Positions 37,101 through 46,786 of a DNA stretch of 64,000 nt are shown here, one piece after another. Source of the stretch: Isoetes taiwanensis (Eukaryota > Streptophyta > Lycopodiopsida > Isoetales > Isoetaceae); assembly GCA_021234155.1 (NCBI GenBank), contig JAJEKV010000085.1, positions 1,996,896 to 2,060,895 on the forward strand. Reading direction: 5' to 3'. Numbering within the stretch: position 1 is the first letter of the stretch; each line of letters opens with the position of its first letter. Both the position numbers and the translations under genes were made by a program. The notes beneath the pieces were generated by a model. It saw only the letters and a program-made list of their open reading frames with translations, was not told the DNA's origin and did not search any database.

Positions 37101-37460
37101 TAGCCATCTGTTAATCACACCCTTGCTCTTATCTAATCAGGATCTATCTATGTCTCGGGAAGGATTGCCTTTTTGCGGTTTTTTCTGCGTTCAAGCTCAG
37201 TGGCCTCCCTCAACAAGCTGAATTCAGATTTTTTGGACTGTTCACCGCGGAAGATCATTTTCTTCTTGGCTTATCAGTTTCTGCTACCTCTTCTGCGAAT
37301 TTCTTGTTAGGCTTGTTATTCTTGAGCTCATATTCATAGTATGATGCTCTTAAATGTTCTGTTACTTTTTCATGTGCTGCCTTATAAAGCACAAACATGC
37401 TATGTTCACGAGATTTTATAATTAATGGTAAAAGCCGACTCTTGCTATGCTAAAAAAAAA
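37101..37460. other. No recognisable gene
   Basis: Short frames only; ends in a run of nine A residues just before the second CACCAC array. Confidence 0.4.
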
Positions 37461-37720
37461 AATCACCACTATTGGCACAATAACCTACACCACACCACCT
37501 TTGGTACACCACACCTCACTTGCTACTACTATCACCCCACATATGCCCGCGGCGCCACAATGTAGCAACACTATTAGCACCATTGGCAGCCCAACCCCCT
37601 ACTCCACCATGATGGAGACACACCACACCACAAATGCTAGCATTATTCTCATCACTACACCACAAACAACATGCCAACAACTCACCACTCACCAGACCAC
37701 ATATACCTTATCTATCATTG
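37461..37720 (+). repeat. Second CACCACA/CACCACT-rich array
   Basis: Related in composition to 35505-36060, including the word CACTATTGGC followed by ACAATAACCTACACCACACC found in both arrays. It probably shares an origin with the first array. Confidence 0.8.
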
Positions 37721-38699
37721 TGGCATCCATTGCACAAAAGCCCCACAGATGGCATCATAGAGACACAACATGACAATATATGATGCAAAATGGTAGTAGA
37801 CATACCTGATTCTTGAAGTGGATTTGAGGTTACCTTTTCTGTGTTGATAGAAACGATCTAGGTCAAGCTTGAGATTTTTTTCTGTTGTAACACAACTAAT
37901 CTGATTTGGTTTTTTCCCATCTTCATCATCCCTGTCACTTTTACTATTTTCTTTCTGCTCAGGTTGGATTTGCCTATGCTTTCTCTTGGGTCTAGAAGAA
38001 CTGGCCTCTGCTTTCTCATCGGGAGTTTTATAATAATCCAAGAAGCTCTTCCAATTAACAGCCTCCCCCTTTATATGCAGATAATAAGCCACTGCCCAGG
38101 TTCCAGAAGCCATTCCACCCCATGTATATGGCTTCCTTGTAATTCTTTTGTAAATTTGCATCAACTCTTTGTATTGTTCATTGCTCAGATTCTTCAACCT
38201 GTACAAGAAAACATATGCCTTAATTTTTCTGTTTGAACATACATTTGGGGGAAAATACCTATAGCCAGATTTATTTGGAACCTTGTTACCCCAAAGCTTC
38301 TTTAGATCTTCATGGGGCACAATCTCTTGTTTGAGGAGAGCTTTCATCGTGTAACCAGTGGCATTCAATTTTGACTCCATTAGGGTTCAAACGGCAAGAA
38401 GCGGCAAAAAAACAGAAGAAGATGTGATTATTTCCTAATTCAAAATGAGGGACAATGATGGGCATAAAATTTAAAATAACCGACGCTCATTCATTCGCAC
38501 TCCCGCAATCTCCGCTTCGGTATGCACCACCCAATTCTACCACAAAGAAGGTGTAAAAATGTGGCGTCAAAATGCGCGTTTTTGATACACCACATCGTGC
38601 TTTTACCCCCAGATCATCTGGTCAATCTGAAAGAGACGAAATCTCCTCATCTTCAAGGGACACGTCTTTTCAGATACGCAAGTGCCTAATGATGCTTAT

Positions 38700-38960
38700 A
38701 GTCGCATTGTGAAGGCGTATAAGTGTTCTGCCTTAAAGGATGATGTCAAAAGTGTCATTTGGGAGCGATATCTTCAGATTCAGGCTTACTCATAGCAAAC
38801 AGTTGTGCTCATGGTGATACGTATTCTCTGCTTTTCTGTGTTATGTATGTGGTGGGTAGTGTTGCTCTAATGGACATCTTCTCCACTAGGTTTTGAGTCC
38901 CCCATGTACTCTTTGTATTCGTTTGAGTAATAAAGGTCCACGTTCATAAAGAAAAAAAAA
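38700..38960 (+). other. Possible retroposed transcript 3' end
   Basis: An AATAAAG polyadenylation-like signal (in GAGTAATAAAGG, near 38924) is followed about 22 bp later by a run of ten A residues (about 38951-38960). This looks like the tail of a retroposed RNA or an older LINE just before LINE-1. Coding content upstream is not recognisable. Confidence 0.35.
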
Positions 38961-40189
38961 ATTGAGTAATTCATTTTATGATAACTTGAGAACACGAGTC
39001 TAACATGCTTTTAGATATCTCAGGTTTTACTTTACTCGATACAGTTTGGAATTTGCAAGGTGTTAGCAGAAGAGGTTGGGGTGGAATTGCATGCTACTTC
39101 AAAGATGACATATCAAACCACATTCTGATTGTAGGTAAGGATAAATATAATCAGTTTATTTGGATAAAAATTGCTTCTTCTAGATTTGATTACTACATGG
39201 CATATATCTATTTTGCACCTCTGGATCCACATCCTCTGGATCATCTGGATTTTTCCCCAGTGTATTCAATAGATGGATTAAATGGAGAGGATTCTTTTAT
39301 ACACCTATCAGCTGATATTGCACGCTTTAAAGAGCATGGGCATGTCTTTATAACCGGAGATCTTAATGGTCATACTAGCGCCAAGCAAGCAACACTCCTT
39401 TCTGGAGAAGGTAATCCGTTATGGTTGCTAGAACAAACAGATGATACAAATTCTTGGTCTCGTAAATCTGTGGATATGATATCCAATAAGATGGGCAAAC
39501 ACATGATCACTATGTGTGAATCCTTTAACTTTTGTTTTATATAATGGCATTACACAATTTCCAGGATCAAGGGATTTCACATCTCACCAGCCCAATGGCA
39601 GTAGTGTTGTGGATTATCTGATAGGAGATCCTTGTGGTATTGATATTATTTCTTGGCAAGGAGTCCTGACTCAGATCACGCTCCGCTTGGGCTTACCCTA
39701 GCTGCATTGAAGGATAAGAAGTCATCAAAATTGGTATCGCCGCACAAAATAAGACTGACTTATAAGAAGGCTGGAGATTATGGACGTTTGCTTGACCAGA
39801 CTTTGCTAGTTAGGCACATTAGAGCAAAAGAATGAGTATTGACCAATCTAATACTGCAAACAGCAAGTTCTATTTTTGGTTTGACCAAGAAAAACATGAA
39901 AAACAGCGGGGGAAAAGCAAATGGTTTGATGCAGAATGTTTTGCTGCTAAAAAACCGTGTATTAAATCAGGGAACCAGGCCAAGATCAAGCAATATAGGG
40001 CATTGGTTAAACGTAAAAAAGGGATTGGTGCGAGAAGACATCGGGGAAAGTATGATGCACATTGAAAGATAGACCCTAAAAGCGATTTTGGTACGCACAA
40101 AAAAAAAATGGGAGCGATGGGTGACATCTCAAAAGAAGATCTTTTTGAGGCTGGATAAAGTAGCTCTATAGTTCTCACGAGGTATATTG

Positions 40190-40520
40190 TTTTGCGGCGG
40201 TGTTGTTTCCATGCAGTGCGGTACCTTTCAAGTACTTAGCATCTGCGTACCCGGAGAGTGCAGTGCGTCTGAAAATGAAAAATGAAATGTTTTTGCTTCA
40301 AATTTTTGGAGTTTTCAACACAAGTAAGGTAAGTATTTTAAAGGTACGGTATGTATTTTATAGGTATTTTATAGGTACTGTAAGTATTTTACAAGTATTT
40401 TATAGGTACGGTAACAACACTTTTTAACGTCTTGGTTTTTTCGATGCGTTAAAAATTCGGAGATGCGTTCACGGTATGATCACGTAAAATACTTACGATC
40501 CGCGTGCATGCGGTAAAATG
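40190..40520 (+). repeat. Non-LINE insertion inside LINE-1
   Basis: Between the endonuclease linker and the RT start lies about 330 bp without coding signal. It contains repeated GTATTTTATAGGTA-like words (40325-40410) and GC-rich CATGC-bearing ends. It is probably a small mobile element or tandem repeat; no clean terminal repeats were seen. Confidence 0.4.
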
Positions 40521-40992
40521 CGTAACAACAACATTTGCAGAGGAGTCTAAAGAAATATTTTCCGTGGCAGATGTGGAATGTGCTCTACGGAAAATAAACG
40601 ATGGCAAAGCTAGCGATTCAAATGGGCTTTCGGTTGAATTGTTTAAGTGGGAAAGAGATACACTCCATATGCTCTTAGCTAGTTTATGCAAAGAATGCCT
40701 TATAAAGGGCAATTTTCCAGGTGATTGGTGTATTAATAGGACCATTCCTATCTATAAATCTGGAAACAAGAATGAAATGAAGAACTATCGAACAATCCTG
40801 GTAAGCAATGTTTTTGCTAAACTTTTTGCATCGAACAAAATTTCTTCTTGGGCTGATGAACATGATAATAGAGCTATTGGACAGGCAGGTTTCCGAAGTA
40901 ATCACTTTAGATCATCTGGCTACTTTGCGAGTAATGGCAGAGGGAGCAAAAGGCTCTGGAAATAAAAGGTATGTGGCTTTTATTGATTTAAC

Positions 40993-40997
40993 AAAAG
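40993..40997. repeat. Target site duplication AAAAG, left of H3-LTR-2
   Basis: AAAAG precedes the LTR here and follows the other LTR at 59032-59036. Removing the element and one AAAAG restores the LINE reading frame across DLTK/AFDRV. Confidence 0.95.
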
Positions 40998-42187
40998 TGT
41001 GACGTTCCAGGTATCTATACGGTATACGTATGCATACCATGACACGTCACCAATACATAATAGGCCTAAGGGCCCAAGTGAGGGGTTCGCCTATAATGGA
41101 TTTTATTAGCTATGCTAATAAAACCAAAGGATAATTATGGATTATAATGGCATAATTAACCTAATTAAGCCATTATGGTCTAATTAACTAATTGTGGCCA
41201 ATGAAGGGGTGCCACCTGGCCCAAATCGATTGGCCAGGAGGGACTTACCATTTTGGGGCAAGGAATAGGGGTCCTACCCTCCAATTCACCCCAAATTCGA
41301 ATTTGGAGTGAAGGGGCGGCGGCGGGCGGCTTACACGTGTTTTTGCCAACACTTGACCACCGGCCCTCGAACTATGGATGCCTACCATGACCATGACCAT
41401 GGCGATCAGCGTGTGTGGGCGGGTATGGGTCGACACTCTATGGGCGGGAGGGCGGGGGGCTATAGAGGGCATACAGGCTCGAGCGGGTTGGTGAGCTGAC
41501 CTTTAGATTTAGGGGAGTAAAGTCGGATGCGGATCGCGGGGGGGGCCCGATGCGGCCGCGTCTTCTCTAACACACCTAGGGATCCGTCATACTTTCGGGG
41601 AGGGAGGCGCCTCTCGACTGCCTCATCGGGCCCAGGAGATGCAACCCGGAGTAGTCCCGGGTGATTCCTTGGGATTGCGTCTCAGGAGGGCTACAAGCCG
41701 CGTCATAGCATGATTGACCTATCCGCAAAATGTGCACAGGGGGGGGCGGATGGAGTGGACAACCCTAGCCATTGTCTTATGCCAACCAGCGCCATGTTAT
41801 ACCTCCGATGTTGATATCTTGAGACCACGGCCGTCCGTTGATCCCTTGGAGTCTAAGCCCGGGGTAGCGCCTTGTCATAGTGTTATTTCATGTTCTTATG
41901 GATGTATTATCTTTTCCGTGATGATGATGGATAGGCCACCCTTCGTGGTGGTATATTATTATGCATGATGATTGTATGCTAGCGTATATGTATGCTTCCA
42001 TTTGTATAGGATTTCCCATAGAGGGCGTGGGGCCGAATGACACCTCCGTGTTCCTCGCTCGGACACTTGGCCATCCCAAGTGGTCCAAGTATGACGGAGG
42101 GCCTTGCCATGGTGATGTGGTCGCCATAGAGGGGAATTCCCCATATTTATACGATGGGAGCATCTTATAGACTCTGGGAACGTCACA
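40998..42187 (+). repeat. 5' LTR of H3-LTR-2 (1190 bp)
   Basis: Runs TGTGACGTTCC to GGAACGTCACA, a perfect 11-bp inverted terminal repeat. Compared with the 3' LTR it lacks about 360 bp: the block following ATGGATGCCTACC near 57,860-58,260 of the 3' copy is missing here, replaced by a short CATGACCATGACCATGG stretch. Confidence 0.95.
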
Positions 42188-42188
42188 G

Positions 42189-42201
42189 TAGTATCAGATC
42201 C
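42189..42201 (+). promoter_or_regulatory. Primer-binding site, initiator tRNA-Met (H3-LTR-2)
   Basis: TAGTATCAGATCC starts one base after the LTR end. It differs at two positions from TGGTATCAGAGCC, the plant initiator tRNA-Met primer site seen intact in H3-LTR-1, so this copy has drifted. Confidence 0.85.
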
Positions 42202-42847
42202 ATGATTTTGGTGGACCAAAATTGTTGCCCTGGCCATAGTCTAACCCGTTAGTTGACGGTAATTTCTCCTATGATAGAACATCCCAACTCTGTAATTAGC
42301 ATCTTAGTTGGCCTAGTTATGGGAGGAATGACCTAGTAGTGGAGGGAAGTGTTCTCTACTGGAGTGGCTAAGGCCAAAAAGTGGAGCCAGAGGTTCGAGT
42401 TTTGTAATTGCCATAACTCTCTCCGCGTGCTTTCGGATCGACAAGATTTTTGTTCCAGCGCGTCGGGCACGGTCCAATACCCTAAAGGGGTCGTTACACG
42501 GTGGAAAAAGGTTGAGGAAGGGCCCCAAAAACCAACTCGGGCACCCTTGCATTTTGGCGTCTCAGAATTTCAATAGAAACCCGTATAATGCCACCGGCGC
42601 CCAACCATATATAGCGCATATTTCCGCCGTATAATTAAAAAAAAAAAGTTCTAACAAAAAAAAAAAAAACTAAAAAGTAAAGAGCCATTTTCTTTTCTTG
42701 TTTTGCGTGCACCTCCTCCCGCCTACCCTAACCGCCCGCCATAGCCACCGGAACCTGAGCTTGCAACCTTGCCTTTGCTTGCGCCCACGCCATCCCTAAA
42801 CCCTAGTGCCCCACTTTCTGCCTTCCTTCTTGTCAGCGCCTTCGTCC
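42202..42847 (+). other. Leader between primer site and H3 gene (H3-LTR-2)
   Basis: Non-coding. It contains a TATA-like CATATATAGCG at 42606-42616, about 235 bp upstream of the H3 ATG, then two A-rich tracts (42637-42674) and a GC-richer segment before the start codon. No other gene was seen. Confidence 0.4.
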
Positions 42848-42880
42848 ATGGCCAATACCAAAAGTACTTTGAACCTCGCC

Positions 42881-43272
42881 TGATAAGTTTTTGGAGTAGG
42901 GCTCCTTCCAGGGCTCCTCTGACAGCCCAAGCTGGCCTCTGAACAAGGCACCTCCTATGGCTTCTCCGACAGCCCAATCTGCCCTGGATTTGTGAATGGG
43001 ACTCCTTCTAGTTCGTCACTTATGCAGCCCAGGAACTCCTGCTTGTTCAATTCAGAAGAAAACCAATCCGTCCTCTTCAAGTGCGGATCCGATCAGAGCT
43101 TATCAGTCCGATCCTTCCCTTCACATGGCGGCAATTGGATCCACTTCTGCACGTGTGTATTTCCATCGGATTCAATCTCTCCCTTTTATTATCTTCACCT
43201 GAACTGCCGCTTTTCCAAGCGTGTGTGTGGCGCAATCATGCCACAACACGTGTACAGGCTGTAATTCTATCA
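42881..43272 (-). repeat. 3' LTR of Copia-2 (392 bp)
   Basis: On the minus strand begins TGATAGAATTACAGCC and ends ..AACTTATCA. Nearly identical to 46392-46786 apart from scattered substitutions and small indels, for example near TCACATGGCGG versus CCTGTAATTGGCG. Confidence 0.95.
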
Positions 43273-43281
43273 TTCTCCCCC

Positions 43282-43815
43282 TCAGCCTGTACAGCTCATA
43301 ATTCCTACTTGTTTTTTTGCAACATGAAGTCTTGGTTCAGTAAGAACCTTAGTCAACATATCTGCCTGCTGCAATGCAGTAGGAATGTATTCTACATTTA
43401 TTTCACCCTTTCCTACTTCATCTCGAATGAAATGGTGATGAACCTCTATGTGCTTAATTCGCGAATGACAAACTGGATTTTTGCTCATCGCTATCCCGCT
43501 TTTGTTGTCACAATAAATTGTTGTTGTACCCGTGCATGACTTCCCTAATTCCCTGAGCATCCTTCACAACCAAATGATCTCTGATGCTGCCAAAGACACT
43601 GCCACATATTCTGCTTCTGCACTGGATTTTGCAACACACTCTTGTTTTTTACTGACCCATGATATTGCCATACCTCCAAACTTACAAAGATATCCAGAAG
43701 TGGACTTTCTATCATCAGCATCTCCTCCCCAATCTGCATCTGCATACCCAACCAGATTATTTTCCATGCCCCTTTCAAAACATAGTCCATGAGTTGAGGT
43801 ACCCTTTAGATACAT
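43282..43815 (-). pseudogene. Copia-2 RNase H region
   Basis: Two frames: 43815-43564 with VGYADADWGGDADDRKSTSG and KSSAEAEYVAVSLAASEI, and 43560-43282 with TTIYCDNKSGIAMSKNPVCH, RIKHIEVHHHFIRDEV and QQADMLTKVL. These are the copia RNase H motifs (D.DW, AEAEY, D.K.....NP). A single frame change separates them. Confidence 0.85.
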
Positions 43816-43836
43816 GAGGACCCTTTTTGCGCCTAT

Positions 43837-44858
43837 CTAGTGCTCCCTTCCTGGTTTATTTAAAAACCTGCTGAGAAGATTAACAACATAAGTAATATCT
43901 GGCCTTGTGCTATTTGCAGTATACAACAGGCTGCCAATTAGCGACCTATATGGTCTACCTTTCATATCTTCCTCCTCTTCAGGTGTTTGTGGACACATCT
44001 TTCCCGACAATTTTACTCCTAGTGCCAATGGTGTCTTCGCTACATTGCAATCAAGCATTCTGAACTTGACTAGCATTTTCTTGATATATTGTTCTTGAGT
44101 GAGGTACAACACACCCCGTGCCCCCTCTCTTCTTACTTCCATTTCCAGCAGCTTTTGAAGATCTCCAAGATCGGTCATTTGAAACCGGCTTCTCAACAAT
44201 ACTTTACACTTGTCCAGCACGGCTTTGTCATTACTGGCTATGACACAATCATCGATATATAAAGGCATCATCAGGCATTTATCTCCTTCCCTTTTCATGT
44301 AAAGATTGCCTTCTGCTTTTAATTTAATGAATCCACTGTTAATTAAAAACTTGTTCATGCATAAGTACCATTGTCTAGATGCCTGTCTCAATCACAAATA
44401 ACCTTTTTTAATTTGCACACCATATTACTACCCTGCTCGTATCCATGAGGCTGCTCCATATAGATTTTTTCTTCTAAGTCTCCATTCATGAAGGCAGTCT
44501 TGACATTCATATGACCCAATTCCATGTCATTTTGTACTGCAATGGCTATGAGCGCTCTCAAACTAGTCATCTTAATAATAGGTGAGATTGTGTCCTTAAA
44601 ATCTACTCCTTCTAGCTGTGTATATCCCTTAGCAACCAAGCGAGCCTTGTACCTCTCGACGGACCCATCCGCCTTTCTTTTAATCTTAAAAATCCACTTA
44701 CTGCCGACAACATTCTTGTCATTTGGTCTCGGCACCAAATCATAGGTTCCAGTTTGTTTGAATGAATCTAATTCATTCCTCATTGCTTCTTTCCACATGT
44801 CTGCATCTGGCCTCGTTACTGCTTCTTCCACAGTTTCTGGTTCTAAAGTACAAGACAA
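43837..44858 (-). pseudogene. Copia-2 reverse transcriptase
   Basis: Frames 44858-44388 and 44391-43837. Motifs: WKEAMRNELDSF, GSKWIFKIKRKADGSVERYK, HMNVKTAFMNGDLEEKIYM, QPHGYEQG, then the catalytic LYIDDCVIAS, the DLGDLQKLLEMEV box, and TRPDITYVVNLLSRF. A stop near 44388 splits an otherwise typical copia RT; the usual tether KALYGLKQ is eroded (KLKKVICD). Confidence 0.88.
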
Positions 44859-44995
44859 GATCTTAGGCTTTCGAGGTCTTGTTGTCTTACCGCTTTCTTC
44901 TCTGCCAAATCCTTCTGTATCAAAAGGAAGCTGCGATTTGAGACGTTCAACTTCACTGCGACGAGTCCTACTTGTATTCCCCCTGGTTTCTTCAA

Positions 44996-45421
44996 TTACG
45001 GCTTCACTGCTCTCCTCCTCCTGGTGTCCAGAGTTTTCGGTGCACTATCAGCCTCTAAGACTTCATGCATCTCCTCTGGCTCTAAGACTTCATGCACCTC
45101 CTCTGGCTCAGTATGCAGTGCACTATCGGTTTCTGCGACCTCATTCACCACATCTGATTCTGTGTCTTCTTGCTCACTTGTATCCTCAATTTCATCATCT
45201 TCGAGGTCGATTTCATTTTCCATGGGCAAACTTATTGTCTCCCTAAAATTGTGCATTGCTTCTTTATTTACCCCTGAATTATTTTCCATTTGCACCCTTG
45301 AATTACCCTTACTTAGCTCAACCTTATTCAACAAACTAGGTGAATTGACTATGGAGACTTCAGCTCCCGAATCTAAAGTCAAAGTGTCAGTTTTATCCAA
45401 ACCATTTCTGAGAGTAAACAT
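44996..45421 (-). pseudogene. Copia-2 protease remnant fused to the IN-RT linker
   Basis: The frame contains DTLTLDSGAEVSIV, the active-site DSG of the copia aspartic protease, and then runs directly into an acidic linker (LEDDEIEDTSEQEDTESD) of the kind found between integrase and RT. The rest of the protease and the whole integrase are absent, consistent with one internal deletion. Confidence 0.7.
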
Positions 45422-45510
45422 TTGACACTACATCTTTAGAATTTAATTTCTTTACCTTATCCTCACTCAGCACTCCCACTGTTGCCAATTTGTCATTGCT
45501 ATCATCAAGT

Positions 45511-46371
45511 TCACTTACAGTTGCCCCAGATGATGCTCGACCCCTTCCTCGTGAATATGCTCCTCGTCCACGACCCCACCTTTCTCAATTTGGGCATTCT
45601 GCTTTTTATGTGGCCGAACTCCTCACAATCGTAACACTGGATTTGTGCTCTTCCTCTTCCTCGGCTTCTACCTCGTCCCCGACCTCTTTCCCCTGTATAT
45701 AAAACAGTTGGATGTTCTTCCGTACGGACAGATTTCTCCCTTACACTTGCTGCTGCAATTTTTTCTTGCTCCATTTCCATTCTAATTGCCTCCACAGCTT
45801 TATCAAATGTAGACGAAGTGCGCCTAACCAACACAGCTAAATCCTTGTAAGAATTATGAAAAGCTCTTGTTAAAACTAATACCTTCTGTTGCTCAGAATA
45901 TTTTACTCTGGCTCCCTCTAAATCGTGGAATAACAAGCGTAGGCGCCTTATTAAACTCATCCGTCACCACCCTTTTCAAGCGCAAGGCTGCGTGCACACA
46001 TCTGCTGACACTTCAATTTGTGAAGAAGTCTTCGCTTCATACCTTTTAAGAAGGTATTCCCACATCTCGGCAGGAGTCTTGTGCTGAATTTCAAGCACTA
46101 TGTCTCCTCCCAATTTTGCCATGATAATCGCCTTAGCAATCTCTTCCTTTTCATCTTCAGATGTCTCTTCTCTCTTCCCTTCTTCCGATCCAGAGGTTTC
46201 TTTCTTTATTTTGATTGGTGTCACAGCCGATTTTCCCTTGGATACGAGCTCCCATAATTTATCCACCTTGAGGGCCTGTGTGATCATGGCTTTCCAGAGC
46301 TGAAAACCAGCTTCATCTCCTTCAAAAACTTTGGTGTTACTTAGATATGTTAAGGCAAGCCTGCTGGCCAT
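45511..46371 (-). pseudogene. Copia-2 gag
   Basis: The start is set at ATG 46371, just after the primer site: MASRLALTYLSNTKVFEGDE, then WKAMITQALKVDKLWELV and MWEYLLKRYEA (gag of the copia/UBN2 type). It continues in another frame to a zinc knuckle CYDCEEFGHIKSRMPK at about 45610, where the standard CCHC spacing has lost its last Cys. It normally forms the virus-like particle and binds RNA. At least one frameshift near 45970. Confidence 0.85.
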
Positions 46372-46391
46372 GAATCTGGCTCTGATACCAC

Positions 46392-46786
46392 TGATAAGTT
46401 TTGGGAATAGGGCTCCTTCGAGGGCTCCTCCGATAGCCCAAGCTGGCCTCTGAACAAGGCACCTCCTATGGCTTCTCCGACAACCCAATCTGCCCTGGAT
46501 TTGTGAATGGGACTCCTTCTAGTTCGTCACTTATGCAGCCCAGGAACTCCTGCTTGTTCAATTCAGAAGAAAACCAATCCGTCCTCTTCAAGTGCGGATC
46601 CGATCAGAGCTTATCAGTCCGATCCTTCCCCTTCCTGTAATTGGCGATTCGGCTCCACTTCTCTGTGTGTATTTCCATCGACTTCAATCTCTCCCTTTTA
46701 TTATCTTCACCTGAACTGCCGCTTTCCCAAGCGTGTGTGTGTGGTGCAATCATGTCACAACACGTGTACAGGCTATAATTCTATCA
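46392..46786 (-). repeat. 5' LTR of Copia-2 (395 bp)
   Basis: Pairs with 42881-43272. Its TGATAG..CTTATCA ends give a short inverted terminal repeat. The adjacent primer site confirms that this is the 5' LTR in minus orientation. Confidence 0.95.

Larger units (their letters stand above)
32645..38380 (-). pseudogene. Ulp1-type protease gene, multi-exon, interrupted
   Basis: Minus-strand coding pieces that look like one gene. 38380-37806: MESKLNATGYTMKAL, a basic/charged domain ending in a clean GT donor, with GTWAVAYYLHIKGEAVNW and a nuclear-type KRKHR. 35430-34875: coiled-coil-like (LVKEWLATTSARFDRCKQRL), then a Cys/His module CPFCGRCLKWEG..CSHQYHIPC ending at a GT donor. 33195-32929: MFVPACDGHHWTCFLI, the His of a Ulp1/SENP fold. 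32881-32645: SLQTDANSCGPIVCSFM, the Gln and catalytic Cys. Order H-Q-C is as in C48 SUMO proteases, which cut SUMO from target proteins. Stops break the second piece, and simple repeats plus a LINE end sit between exons 1 and 2. Could be a transposon-borne Ulp1 gene rather than a host gene. Confidence 0.6.
39005..40997 (+). pseudogene. LINE-1, 5' half: AP endonuclease and start of RT
   Basis: Non-LTR retrotransposon ORF2. 39005-39700 encodes the endonuclease domain (WGGIACYFKDDI, HVFITGDLNGHTS, SSVVDYLIGDP), ending after a frame change in DSDHAPLGLTLA, the SDH catalytic motif. 39700-40178 is the linker. 40520-40997 encodes the start of RT (ALRKINDGKASDSNGL, GNFPGDWCINRTIPIYKSG, GQAGFR, then YVAFIDLTK). 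The frame stops exactly where H3-LTR-2 begins and continues as AFDRV at 59037. Family function is target-primed reverse transcription; several frameshifts make this copy inactive. Confidence 0.85.
42881..46786 (-). mobile_element. Copia-2: Ty1/copia element nested in the H3 gene
   Basis: A 3.9-kb minus-strand copia element with LTRs 42881-43272 and 46392-46786. Flanking 5-mers are TCGCC and TTGCC, a target duplication with one mutation. The primer site TGGTATCAGAGCC lies just inside the 5' LTR (near 46390-46378), and a polypurine tract (GAGGGGGAGAA) lies just inside the 3' LTR (43273-43283). Coding order gag, protease start, RT, RNase H. The integrase is deleted, so it could not have moved unaided in its present form. 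Confidence 0.95.

Noticed and set aside
41245-41500. Frames of 63-75 codons in the GC-rich part of the 5' LTR
   Set aside because: Located in LTR sequence, not conserved in frame between the LTRs.
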